The translations under genes were made by a program, and so were the position numbers. DNA of 64,000 bases from Streptomyces smyrnaeus (GTDB lineage Bacteria; Actinomycetota; Actinomycetes; Streptomycetales; Streptomycetaceae). The number at the start of each line of letters is the position of its first letter. The stretch's first letter is position 1. The notes beneath the pieces are model-generated. The model was given only the letters and a program-made list of their open reading frames with translations. It was not told where the DNA came from and made no database searches. Location of the stretch: the NCBI RefSeq assembly GCF_017676345.1, contig NZ_JAFFZM010000023.1, positions 1 through 64,000 of the forward strand, in the 5' to 3' direction. This document shows positions 8,176-16,448 of the stretch, in pieces.

Positions 8176-9018
8176 ATGAGAAAGCCCCTCGTCAGTACGC
8201 TCGCGGCGGCGCTGTTCGGCGCCGCCGCACTCGCGGGCATAGCCGCGGCACCGGCGGTGGCCGCCGACCACGGCAAGGGCACCCCCTCCTTCGAGGGCAC
8301 GGTCGCGCTCAGCAACTGCTCGGGCTCCGTGGTCAAGCTCAAGCACTCCAAGCCCAGTGACCCGGCGCTCGTCCTGTCCAACGGCCACTGCCTGCAGGAG
8401 GGCATGCCCGGAGCGGGCGAGGTCGTCGTCAACAAGAAGACCAGCCGCGACTTCACGCTGCTGAACGCGGACGGCAGCGACGCGGGGAAGATCCACTCCG
8501 ACAAGATCGCGTACGCGACGATGACGGACACCGACATCTCCCTGTACGAGACGACCTCCACGTACAAGGAGATCAAGAAGAAGTACGGCATCGACGCGCT
8601 CAAGCTGGACGCGAAGCACCCGCGCCAGGGCCGGGACATCACCGTCGTCTCCGGCTACTGGAAGGAGACCTTCAGCTGCGCCGTCGACGGGTTCGCCCAC
8701 CGGCTCAAGGAAGCCGACTGGACCTGGAAGGACTCCATCCGCTACACCATGGCCTGCCAGACCAAGGGCGGCACCTCCGGTTCCCCGGTGATCGACGACC
8801 GCACCGGCAAGGTCGTCGGCGTCAACAACACCCACAACGAGGACGGGGAGCGCTGCACGCTCAACAACCCGTGTGAGGTGGACAAGAGCGGCAAGGTCAC
8901 CGTCCGCTATCTGAACGCCTACGGTCAGCAGACCTATCTGATCAACTCCTGCTTCGGCCGCGGCAACCAGCTCGACCTCGACGCGCGGCGCTGCGCGTTG
9001 CCGGAGCCGGCCAAGTAG
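8176..9018 (+). CDS. Secreted trypsin-like serine protease, paralogue 2
   Basis: Exported protease of 280 residues, closely similar to the preceding gene along the whole mature part (shared SFEGTVALSNCSGSVVK, LSNGHCL, IAYATMTDTD, GGTSGSPVID, GVNNT.NEDGERC.LNNPCEVD). ATG is preceded by GAGGAG. The signal peptide MRKPLVSTLAAALFGAAALAG is followed by an Ala-rich cleavage region. Catalytic His, Asp and Ser are retained, so both copies should be active. The main differences are more Lys residues and a changed C-terminus, which may alter substrate choice. A tandem duplication is the simplest origin. Confidence 0.88.
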   Translation: MRKPLVSTLAAALFGAAALAGIAAAPAVAADHGKGTPSFEGTVALSNCSGSVVKLKHSKPSDPALVLSNGHCLQEGMPGAGEVVVNKKTSRDFTLLNADGSDAGKIHSDKIAYATMTDTDISLYETTSTYKEIKKKYGIDALKLDAKHPRQGRDITVVSGYWKETFSCAVDGFAHRLKEADWTWKDSIRYTMACQTKGGTSGSPVIDDRTGKVVGVNNTHNEDGERCTLNNPCEVDKSGKVTVRYLNAYGQQTYLINSCFGRGNQLDLDARRCALPEPAK

Positions 9019-9039
9019 TCGCCCGGCGGCTGAGCGGGA

Positions 9040-9077
9040 GCCGTTCCCCGCACCCCTGACGGGGCGCGGGGAACGGC
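9040..9077. terminator. Bidirectional terminator between protease and chitinase
   Basis: GCCGTTCCCCGC pairs perfectly with GCGGGGAACGGC, and an inner CCCC/GGGG extends the stem. It lies between convergent genes. The core GTTCCCCGCACCCCTGA resembles a common Streptomyces intergenic hairpin; a related half copy is at 53803-53821. Confidence 0.75.
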
Positions 9078-9084
9078 GCGGTGG

Positions 9085-10110
9085 CTACGGCAGCGCGTGC
9101 ACGTGCGGGCCCACCGTGCTGGACCACTTGTTGCCGTTGCTGGCGTCCCACGCCGTGGACCAGGTCATCGCGCCCCGGATCCCGGGCCACTTCTCGTCGG
9201 GCGTGAAGCTGCCGCAGCCGGTGCCCTTGGCCAGGCAGTCCAGCGCGTCGTTGACCACGCCCGGATCGACGTAGCCGGAGCCGGCGGCCCTCGGCGAGGC
9301 GGGGGTTCCGATGCCGACCTGGGAGGGGTCCAGGCCGCCCTTGATCTGGACGCAGGCGAGCGCGGTGAGGAAGTCGACGGTGCCGGCGGAGTACACCTTG
9401 CCGTCACAGCCGTTCATCGAGCCGCTGTTGTAGTACTGCATGTTGACGACGGTCAGGAAGCTCTTGATGTTGAGCGCCGTCTTGAAGTACTCGTTCTGCG
9501 GCGACTGCATATCGATCGTCTGCGGCGCCATCGTCACCACGACATCGCTCTTGGCCGCGTGGATCGCGTTGAGGGCCTTGGTCATGTAGGTGGAGTTGAG
9601 GCCGTTCTCCAGGTCGATGTCGACACCGTCGAAGCCGTACTCGTCCATGAGCGAGACGATGCTGGTGGCGAAGGCGTCCGCGGAGGCGTCGCTGTTGACC
9701 GAGACGGCACCCTTCTCGCCGCCGACGGAGACGATGACCGACTTGCCCTCCGCCTGCTTGGCGGCGATGTCCGCCTTGAACTGCTGCTCGGAGTAGTTCA
9801 GCGCCGGGTCGAGCGTGAAGTCGACCTGGCCGGGAGTACCGGTCGCGTCGGCGAAGGCGACGGCGATGATGTCGTACTCGTTCTGCACGTCGGCGAGGGT
9901 CTGGACGGTCGCACCGTTGTCGAAGTTCTGCCAGTAGCCGGTGACCGCGTGCGCGGGCACCTGCGAGGCGCCCACCCGCGGGCCGGGCCCGGTGGAGGGC
10001 TGCGCGTGCGCGGTGGCCGGTCCGAGGGCGAACAGACCGCCGGCGGCCAGGGCCGAGGCGACGAGGCCGACGAGCGCACGGGGGAAGGAGAGACGTCTGG
10101 AACGTGCCAC
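9085..10110 (-). CDS. Secreted family 18 chitinase
   Basis: Extracellular endo-acting chitinase, 341 residues. The active-site motif DGVDIDLE (residues 161-168, catalytic Glu168) and substrate-site motifs SVGGEKG and MQYYNS identify glycoside hydrolase family 18. GTG start with GGAGG 7 bases upstream; an Arg-rich N-terminus and hydrophobic LVGLVASALAAGGLFAL form the signal peptide cleaved near AHAQ. No separate chitin-binding domain is present. An upstream dre-like box suggests DasR repression relieved by amino-sugar phosphates, as for other Streptomyces chitinases. Confidence 0.92.
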   Translation of the reverse strand: MARSRRLSFPRALVGLVASALAAGGLFALGPATAHAQPSTGPGPRVGASQVPAHAVTGYWQNFDNGATVQTLADVQNEYDIIAVAFADATGTPGQVDFTLDPALNYSEQQFKADIAAKQAEGKSVIVSVGGEKGAVSVNSDASADAFATSIVSLMDEYGFDGVDIDLENGLNSTYMTKALNAIHAAKSDVVVTMAPQTIDMQSPQNEYFKTALNIKSFLTVVNMQYYNSGSMNGCDGKVYSAGTVDFLTALACVQIKGGLDPSQVGIGTPASPRAAGSGYVDPGVVNDALDCLAKGTGCGSFTPDEKWPGIRGAMTWSTAWDASNGNKWSSTVGPHVHALP

Positions 10111-10166
10111 AACTGCCTCCGGTGTGGGGGGAGAGGAAAGTTGGTGGAGCGTGGTGCGCCGTACAA

Positions 10167-10182
10167 CCTGGTCCAGACCAAT
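10167..10182. promoter_or_regulatory. dre-like DasR box upstream of the chitinase
   Basis: The core TGGTCCAGACCA (10169-10180) is a near-perfect palindrome one base off the consensus centre TGGTCTAGACCA of DasR responsive elements. It lies about 57 bases upstream of the chitinase start. DasR control of chitinases is established in Streptomyces; binding here is inferred. Confidence 0.75.
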
Positions 10183-10345
10183 GAGGGTTGTCAAGGGATC
10201 CGACAACGCCCCCGCGGCATCCGGCAGTCGCCCACCGGCACACCTCGCGGCCCGCAACCCCTTGTGCTGATCCTCCGCAGACGGTTACATCGCCTGCGAC
10301 CTGCACGGTCGTCCACCCTCGAAGCACGCGTACGGCGGAGGCGTC

Positions 10346-11653
10346 ATGGCAGCGGAGGACATCACACCCGGCACGGCCGACGGCGCCGCACCCCCGGTTC
10401 GCAAGCCCAGTTGGAAGATGATCGGCCCCGGCATCGTCGTCGCGGCCACCGGCGTCGGCGCCGGGGACCTGGTCGCCACGCTGGTGGCGGGCAGCAAGTT
10501 CGGCTACACACTGCTGTGGGCCGCCGTCATCGGCTGCATCGTCAAGATCGCCCTCGCCGAGGCCACCGGCCGCTGGCACCTGGCCACCGGCCGCACCATC
10601 TTCGACGGCTGGCGCAGCCTCGGCACCTGGACGACGGTCTACTTCGCGGTGTACGTCGTCATCTGGGGCTTCGTCTACGGCGCCACGGCCATGTCCTCCA
10701 GCGCGCTGCCGCTCCAGGCGCTCTTCCCGGACGTGCTACCGCTCAAGGCCTGGGCGATCCTCACCGGGCTGGTCGGTCTGCTGTTCGTCTGGACCAACCG
10801 CTACGCCATCGTCGAGAAGATCATGATGGCCTTCGTCGGGGTGATGTTCCTGGTCGTGGTGTACGTCGCGATCCGCGTCAGCCCGGATCTGGGCAACGCC
10901 TTCGCCGGGCTCCTCCCGGTACTGCCGTCCGGCTCCATGGTCTACACGCTGGGCCTGATCGGCGGCGTCGGCGGAACCATCACCATGGCCGCCTACGGCT
11001 ACTGGATCAACGCCAAGGGCTGGGCCGACAGCGGCTGGATGAAGATGATGCGGCTCGACAACCGCGTCGCCTACATCACCACCGGCATCTTCGTGGTCGC
11101 CATGCTGATCGTCGGCGCCGAACTGCTGCACAGCTCGCACCTGGCCCTCGCCTCCGGCGACAAGGGGCTTCTGGACCTCGACAAGATCCTGGAGAAGCGC
11201 TTCGGCAGCTCGACCTCCACCCTCTTCCTGGTCGGCTTCTTCGCCGCCTCGTTCTCCTCGCTGGTGGGCGTGTGGCACGGAGTGAGCCTGATGTTCGCCG
11301 ACTTCGTGGAGCGGGTGAAGGCCGCCCGCGGCCTGACCGCCGAAACCGGCGTCGCGCCGCTCACCCGTGGTGAACGGGAGCGCTCCACGCCGTTCCGCGG
11401 CTACCTGCTGTGGCTGACCTTCCCCCCGATGACGCTGCTCTGGCTGGACCAGCCCTTCGCCCTCGTCGTCGCCTACGGCGTGCTGGGCGCCTTCTTCATG
11501 CCCTTCCTCGCCGCCACCCTGCTGTGGCTGCTCAACAGCGACCGAACCCCGCCCGAGTGGCGCAACGGCAAGCTCAGCAACCTCCTGCTGGCCGCCTCCT
11601 GCGTACTGTTCCTCATCCTGTGCGTCGAACAGGTCCGCGACCTCCCCTGGTGA
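10346..11653 (+). CDS. Nramp-related membrane transporter with divergent metal site
   Basis: Polytopic inner-membrane protein of 435 residues with about eleven hydrophobic segments and an Nramp layout. ATG preceded by GGAGG. In TM1 the canonical DPGN is replaced by GAGD (residues 38-41, in GPGIVVAATGVGAGDLVAT). In TM6 the MPH triplet appears as MAA (in GGTITMAAYGYWI). Those residues bind the transition metal in characterised Nramp carriers, so substrate or mechanism should differ. Stands alone, divergent from the chitinase, with no iron or manganese genes nearby. Confidence 0.8.
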   Translation: MAAEDITPGTADGAAPPVRKPSWKMIGPGIVVAATGVGAGDLVATLVAGSKFGYTLLWAAVIGCIVKIALAEATGRWHLATGRTIFDGWRSLGTWTTVYFAVYVVIWGFVYGATAMSSSALPLQALFPDVLPLKAWAILTGLVGLLFVWTNRYAIVEKIMMAFVGVMFLVVVYVAIRVSPDLGNAFAGLLPVLPSGSMVYTLGLIGGVGGTITMAAYGYWINAKGWADSGWMKMMRLDNRVAYITTGIFVVAMLIVGAELLHSSHLALASGDKGLLDLDKILEKRFGSSTSTLFLVGFFAASFSSLVGVWHGVSLMFADFVERVKAARGLTAETGVAPLTRGERERSTPFRGYLLWLTFPPMTLLWLDQPFALVVAYGVLGAFFMPFLAATLLWLLNSDRTPPEWRNGKLSNLLLAASCVLFLILCVEQVRDLPW

Positions 11654-11686
11654 GCCTGCCTCGGTGAGGCCGCCCTGGTGAGCCCG

Positions 11687-12649
11687 TCAGCCCTTGTCGG
11701 CGTCGTCGGGGAGGGGGAGCGGCACGGTACCTCTGGAGACGGTCACATCGTCGTCCGGCGGGATGTCGTCGAAGAGTTCGGAGACGTCCGTGACGGTGAG
11801 CACCTTGTCCATCCAGTGCGCCAGCGCCGTCATGTCGTCGGTCCCAGTGATCCGGACGTGCTGACTCGCTCGTACGGGCATGTCCCGCTTCTCCAGCGTC
11901 CGGAGGATGAACCGCACCCGTTCCTCGACGATGCCGGCGGCTTTGCCCTCGAGGAAGGTCTCCTCCACGAGGGTGCCGCGCCCGGGGAAGAAGCTGCCGT
12001 TCTTCATGAGGTCCCTCCAGGTCTGCCGGGTCGGGGTGTCCCCGAGTCCGGCCTCCAGCAGTTCCGAGTAGTACTTCCGAGTCTTGGGGTCCGTGCGGTG
12101 GAGCGCCGATGCCAGCGCTTCCAGTATGGCCGGGGCGTCAGAGCTCTTGCCATGTGTCATGGCCGCGAAGGTGGCCATGGTGAGATCTTCTTCCGCTTCT
12201 TCCGTGTCCACGATCAGGGGCACGTTTCCCGGGCCGAGGACCAGCGGGCGAACGGTGAGGGGGCTCCAGTCGTCCGTGCCCAGGTCGAAGGGGCCACTGG
12301 CCCACTCGGCGGTGGCCTTGTCCTGGCAGACGACCAGGAGATAGGCCGGGCACTCGTTCTTCGACTCCAGGAACGAGAGGTAGTAGGCCCAGTTCCGTGC
12401 TTTGCGCGGGTCGGGACGACTCTGCGCCTCGATCGCCAGTAGCAGTGGCGTCCCGCCCTTCTCCGGTGAGAGCCGCAGGACGCTGTCGATGCGTCGTTCC
12501 ACGGGCTCCAACTCGGTCACGTCGGGTGTGAGTACTTCTACGCGGGGCTTTTCCGGTAGGGAGACGCCCAGTAAGCGGAAGGTGGGGGCCAGCAGCGCGG
12601 GGCGTTCTTGGAAGATGCGGTGCGCTGCCTCGTGGCGTGCGGTGACCAT
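11687..12649 (-). CDS. Rpn-like PD-(D/E)XK-type protein, function unknown
   Basis: Soluble 320-residue protein of a family common in Streptomyces. RRIDSVLRL followed by LLLAIEAQSRPDPRKARNW resembles the Asp...Glu-x-Gln core of PD-(D/E)XK nucleases, as in Rpn recombination-promoting nucleases and transposase-like families. The C-terminal half (TLVEETFLEGKAAGIVEERVRFILRTLEKRDM) resembles the regulatory tail of these proteins. ATG at 12649 is chosen; an in-frame TTG lies six codons upstream and no strong ribosome site separates them. No partner gene. Nuclease activity is a fold-level guess. Confidence 0.65.
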   Translation of the reverse strand: MVTARHEAAHRIFQERPALLAPTFRLLGVSLPEKPRVEVLTPDVTELEPVERRIDSVLRLSPEKGGTPLLLAIEAQSRPDPRKARNWAYYLSFLESKNECPAYLLVVCQDKATAEWASGPFDLGTDDWSPLTVRPLVLGPGNVPLIVDTEEAEEDLTMATFAAMTHGKSSDAPAILEALASALHRTDPKTRKYYSELLEAGLGDTPTRQTWRDLMKNGSFFPGRGTLVEETFLEGKAAGIVEERVRFILRTLEKRDMPVRASQHVRITGTDDMTALAHWMDKVLTVTDVSELFDDIPPDDDVTVSRGTVPLPLPDDADKG

Positions 12650-12694
12650 GCCGGGAACATATGACAAGCGGGGTGGACGGGAGGGGGAACGCCG

Positions 12695-12722
12695 GCGCGT
12701 TCACCAGGACGGGTGAACGCGC
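12695..12722. promoter_or_regulatory. Palindrome in the divergent region upstream of the Tad operon
   Basis: GCGCGTTCACC and GGTGAACGCGC form a perfect 11-base inverted repeat with a 6-base centre. The flanking genes diverge, so a terminator role is unlikely; an operator for one or both promoters fits better. Confidence 0.45.
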
Positions 12723-12825
12723 GTTCCTGGAGTGAGCGGGCGTACGAGGGGTTGGGGGTGGGGCCGGGGCGGGTAGTGGTCACGCTGGCCCGGTTTCGGG
12801 GAACAGGGGACGTTTCGGCGAACGG

Positions 12826-12854
12826 TTCACGCTGTGGGGGGCCATGGCTAGTGT
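12826..12854 (+). promoter_or_regulatory. Possible promoter of the Tad operon
   Basis: TTCACG (12826-12831) and TAGTGT (12849-12854) are separated by exactly 17 bases, 34 bases before the first start codon. This is a plausible primary-sigma-type promoter for the pilus operon. Confidence 0.35.
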
Positions 12855-12887
12855 GGTAGGCCGGTGGCGGGCCCGGGGGAGGCGAAC

Positions 12888-13841
12888 ATGTCTACGGCGT
12901 TAGCGGTCACCAGCCCCGACCATCTGCTCGCCCCGCCCGACCGGCACACGCCGCGCGCCCATGTGCTCTCCCCGCCCGACGAGCAGCCGCTGGCGGTCGC
13001 GCTGGCGCAGACGCAGGACCTCCTCGAACAGCACGGCTACCTCGTCACCGTCTATCCGGCCACCCTCCCCATCCGCTTCCGGCACCGGCTGCACACCGTG
13101 CGCTCCCTGTTGGAGAGCCGGCGCATCGCGCTGCTGCCGGTGGAGCTGCCCCCGCTGGCCACCGGGATGCTCGTACGGCAGCTGCGGCAGCTGTCCCTGT
13201 GCGACTTCGCCCCCGGGGTGCTGGGTGCGGCGGCCCGGTTGCTGACCCACTATCTGTACGCCGGTGCCGTGCTCGGCTCGGTCGCCAAGCTGGAGCGGGT
13301 GCCGGTGGACGTCACCTCGCACGCCCGCTCCTGGCTGCCCGGCTCCCGCTTCGCCGTGCTCGCAGCGCCCGCGCCCGAGCTGATCCGGCTGGGGACGCCG
13401 GAGGCGGACAAGGGGCTCACCGGCCCGCAGTTCGCCACCCAGTTGACCGTTGCGCACGGGCAGCCGGCTTCGGACTGGGCCACGCACACCCTGCCGGCCC
13501 GCTGGCGGGTCGGCCAGGTGCACGAGGTGCCGCTGCCCCGCGACTCGGCGGCCTGGTGGGGAACCGCCCGGCTGACGGAGTTCGTGGCCGCCATCCCGGA
13601 CGTCTCGGTCCTCTACCAGTTGGTGGCCTCGGTGCGGCGGGACGTGTGTCCCGGGTGCGGTCTCGAACTCATCGGGGACCGGTGCGCGTTCTGCGCCACA
13701 CCGCTGCCGCCCGCCGCACCTGCCCGGCCCGCCCCGCCCACCCGGGCGGCTCCACCCGAGCCGTCCGGGCCGCCCGCCGGGCCCCCGCCGTCCGCCACCT
13801 GCGAGCCCGTCGTCGCCGATCCCCGAGGTATCCGTCCATGA
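12888..13841 (+). CDS. Tad-locus protein with C-terminal zinc ribbon
   Basis: Cytoplasmic protein of 317 residues, first gene of the pilus operon. The N-terminal 250 residues (LLEQHGYLVTVYPATLPIRFRHRLHTVRSLLESRRIALLP) match no enzyme family I can name. A C-terminal CPGCGLELIGDRCAFC is a four-Cys zinc ribbon, followed by a Pro/Ala-rich tail. ATG at 12888 with GGAGG 8 bases upstream is preferred over an in-frame GTG eight codons earlier. The stop overlaps the CpaB start by four bases, tying it to pilus assembly. Its biochemical role is unknown. Confidence 0.8.
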   Translation: MSTALAVTSPDHLLAPPDRHTPRAHVLSPPDEQPLAVALAQTQDLLEQHGYLVTVYPATLPIRFRHRLHTVRSLLESRRIALLPVELPPLATGMLVRQLRQLSLCDFAPGVLGAAARLLTHYLYAGAVLGSVAKLERVPVDVTSHARSWLPGSRFAVLAAPAPELIRLGTPEADKGLTGPQFATQLTVAHGQPASDWATHTLPARWRVGQVHEVPLPRDSAAWWGTARLTEFVAAIPDVSVLYQLVASVRRDVCPGCGLELIGDRCAFCATPLPPAAPARPAPPTRAAPPEPSGPPAGPPPSATCEPVVADPRGIRP

Positions 13842-14587
13842 ACTCACGCCAGCGCCGCGGCGTCCTCCTGCTGGCCCTCTCGGTCCTGTGCGCCCTCGCC
13901 GCGTTCGCCGGGGTGCTGACCGTCGTCAGGAACGTGGAGTCCAAGGTGGGGGACGAGACGACGGCCTACAAGCTGAAGCAGGACGTGCCCGCCTACCAGT
14001 CGCTGGACAGCTCGCAGTTCACCGAGGTCTCCATGCCCGAGCGGTGGCTGCCGAAGACCGCGGTCACCGATCTGAGCGACATCCGCCGCAAGATCGCCGT
14101 CAATCCGCTCAAGAAGGGTTCGCTGCTGCAGTCCGACATGATGGCGAAGCGGCCCGAACTCGCGGCGGGCGAGCAGGAGATCGCCATCATGATCGACGCG
14201 GAGACGGGTGTCGCCGGGAAGATCAACCCCGGCAACCGCGTCAACATCTACGCCACCTTCGAGGGCGAGCAGCGACCCGGCGCCAAGGGCGGGGACGAGG
14301 GGGAGACCAGGGCACCGTCCGAGTCCCGCGTCATCGTCAGCCGCGCCAAGGTCATCGACGTCGGCAAGCTCACCCCGCTCAAGGACGGCGGCGACCGCGA
14401 CGAGCGCACCCGGCAGCGCGAACGCGACGGTGTGCCCATCACCTTCGCGCTCACCACGAAGGACGCACAGCGCGTCGCCTACGCCGAGTCGTTCGCCGAG
14501 CATGTGCGGCTCGCGCTGGTGGCTCCGGGTGACGACACCGAGGTCCCCGAGGAGGACCGCATCTACACGCTCCCCGGAGACAAGTGA
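13838..14587 (+). CDS. cpaB: Flp pilus assembly protein CpaB/RcpC (SAF domain)
   Basis: Membrane-anchored pilus assembly protein of 249 residues. One N-terminal helix (GVLLLALSVLCALAAFAGVLTVV) is followed by a SAF-type domain (YKLKQDVPAYQSLDSSQFTEVSMPERWLP, then NPLKKGSLLQSDMM) and a C-terminal RcpC-like beta domain (GEQEIAIMIDAETGVAGKINPGNRVNIYATF). In Gram-negatives this protein supports the outer pore; in actinobacteria it probably acts at the wall side of the membrane. The start overlaps the previous stop (ATGA) and the CpaE gene follows after 7 bases. Confidence 0.9.
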   Translation: MNSRQRRGVLLLALSVLCALAAFAGVLTVVRNVESKVGDETTAYKLKQDVPAYQSLDSSQFTEVSMPERWLPKTAVTDLSDIRRKIAVNPLKKGSLLQSDMMAKRPELAAGEQEIAIMIDAETGVAGKINPGNRVNIYATFEGEQRPGAKGGDEGETRAPSESRVIVSRAKVIDVGKLTPLKDGGDRDERTRQRERDGVPITFALTTKDAQRVAYAESFAEHVRLALVAPGDDTEVPEEDRIYTLPGDK

Positions 14588-14594
14588 GGTCCAG

Positions 14595-16442
14595 ATGGTC
14601 ATTCGCATCCAGCCGGCCGTCAGCGACCCGGACGCGGCGCGCCCCCTGGTCACCCTGCTCGGTCAGCTGCCCGACGCGGAGCCCGTGCCGCCCGCCGTCG
14701 ACTCCACCCAGCTGCTGGACTCCCTCGCCCAGCTGGCCGGCGAGGCACCCGCCGAGCTGCCCGAAGTGGTCCTCGTCCACGAGCTGATCGGCCCGGTCCC
14801 GGCGCTGGAGCTGATCAGCCAGGTCGCCCTCCGGTTCCCCGCCGTCGGTGTCGTCCTGGCCACCCGGGACACCAGCCCGGCGCTGTACGCGGCGGCCATG
14901 GACGCCGGAGCGCGCGGCGTCGCCGGGCTGCCGCTCGGCTACGACGAGCTCGCGGCCCGCGTCACGGCCGCCGCGGCCTGGGCCACCGGGGTCCGCCGCC
15001 ATCTGGGCGGCTACGAGGGCCCCGAGGCCGGGTACGGCACGGGGGCGCACGGCCACGGCGGGCAGGGCGGGGGCACCGTGGTCACCGTCGCCGGTGCCAA
15101 GGGCGGTGTCGGTACCACCTTGACCGCCGTGCAGCTCGCCCTCGCGGCCCGCGCCTCCGGCCGTACCACCGCGCTGGTGGATCTGGACCTCCAGGCCGGG
15201 GACGTCGCCTCGCTGCTGGATGTGCGCTTCCGCAGGTCCGTGGTCGACCTCGCCGGTATCAAGGACCTGACGCCGCGCGTCCTGCAGGACGCCGTCTATG
15301 TGCACGAGACCGGTGTCAGCCTGCTGCTGGCGCCGGAGGAGGGCGAGCGCGGCGAGGAGGTGGACGAGCGGGCCGCCCGCCAGTTGGTGGCCGCGCTGCG
15401 CTCCCGCTACGAGATCGTCGTCGTCGACTGCGGCACCCAGATGCACACGGGCAACGCGGCGGCCATCGAGGCCGCCGACCTCGCGCTGCTGCTGACCACC
15501 CCCGATGTGATCGCCGTGCGTGGCGCCAAGCGCATGGTGCGGCTGTGGGACCGGCTGCAGATCCGCAAGGCGGAGGAGACCGTCACCGTCGTCAACCGCG
15601 CCTCGCGCCACGCGGAGATCCAGCCGCAGCTCGTCGCCCGGATCACCGGCAGCCCGGTGGCGCGTACGACGGTGCCCGCCGGCTTCAAGGAGCTCCAGTC
15701 CGCGCTGGACGCCGGACGGCTGCAGGATCTGGAGGCCAAGGGCAGCGTGCGTCAGGCGCTGTGGGGGCTCGCGGGCGAACTCGGCCTGGTGGCCGCGCCG
15801 GTGGACGAGCTCGCGCGCGGGGGCGCCCGGGGCCGGGGGAGCGGACGCCGCACGGCCGGCGGGCGGCAGCAGCGGTCCGGCGGCGGTACGGGGACGGGCG
15901 ACGCGGCCGGGGGCGGACGCACGACAGCCCCCCGGGCACAGCACGCCCTGCCACCCGGTCCGGCGCCCGGTCCGGCTCACGGCACCGAGCCCGGGGCCCC
16001 GTCCGGGCCGGCACTCGGATCCGATCGCGGGGCCGTCGGGTTTCTGCGTCGTCGGATGCCGCCCGGCGCCCGTGAGGGCGGCGACCGGGGTTCGCTGACC
16101 GTGGAGTTCGCCGGGATGGCGCCGATCGTGCTGGTGACCCTGGTGCTGCTGTGGCAGTGCGTACTGATCGGCTACACCTTCTCCCTCGCGGGCAACTCCG
16201 CCGACGAGGCCGCCCGCGCCGCCACCGCGGCCGCCGCCCACGGGGACCCGCAGCGTGCGTGCGAGGCGGCGGCGCGCGAGCACCTGCCCGCCAAGTGGCG
16301 CCAGGACGCCTCGGTCAGCTGCTCCCGCGGCGGCACCGTCTGGAAGGCGGACGTCGACCTGCGGACACCGCTGCTGTTCCCCGGCGCCGCCGGCCTGCCG
16401 TTCACGGTCGGCGGCGAGGCGGGCGCCGCGGAGGAGGGGTGA
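14595..16442 (+). CDS. CpaE/TadZ-like ATPase fused to a TadE-like pseudopilin
   Basis: A single 615-codon frame joins two pilus functions. Residues 1-135 resemble a receiver-like TadZ domain. Residues 160-430 are a MinD/ParA-type ATPase with deviant Walker A AGAKGGVGTT (166-175) and VDLDLQAGDV, which places the machine in the cell. A Gly/Pro-rich linker (about 435-485) leads to GDRGSLTVEFAGM, a type IV-prepilin-like site (cut predicted after Gly499), and a TadE membrane helix. ATG preceded by GAGGT. The possible internal starts ATG 16056 and GTG 16072 lack a ribosome site. Either a true fusion or two products from one frame after cleavage by the prepilin peptidase; a missed stop from sequencing error is a third possibility. 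Confidence 0.8.
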   Translation: MVIRIQPAVSDPDAARPLVTLLGQLPDAEPVPPAVDSTQLLDSLAQLAGEAPAELPEVVLVHELIGPVPALELISQVALRFPAVGVVLATRDTSPALYAAAMDAGARGVAGLPLGYDELAARVTAAAAWATGVRRHLGGYEGPEAGYGTGAHGHGGQGGGTVVTVAGAKGGVGTTLTAVQLALAARASGRTTALVDLDLQAGDVASLLDVRFRRSVVDLAGIKDLTPRVLQDAVYVHETGVSLLLAPEEGERGEEVDERAARQLVAALRSRYEIVVVDCGTQMHTGNAAAIEAADLALLLTTPDVIAVRGAKRMVRLWDRLQIRKAEETVTVVNRASRHAEIQPQLVARITGSPVARTTVPAGFKELQSALDAGRLQDLEAKGSVRQALWGLAGELGLVAAPVDELARGGARGRGSGRRTAGGRQQRSGGGTGTGDAAGGGRTTAPRAQHALPPGPAPGPAHGTEPGAPSGPALGSDRGAVGFLRRRMPPGAREGGDRGSLTVEFAGMAPIVLVTLVLLWQCVLIGYTFSLAGNSADEAARAATAAAAHGDPQRACEAAAREHLPAKWRQDASVSCSRGGTVWKADVDLRTPLLFPGAAGLPFTVGGEAGAAEEG

Positions 16443-16448
16443 GGGCGT

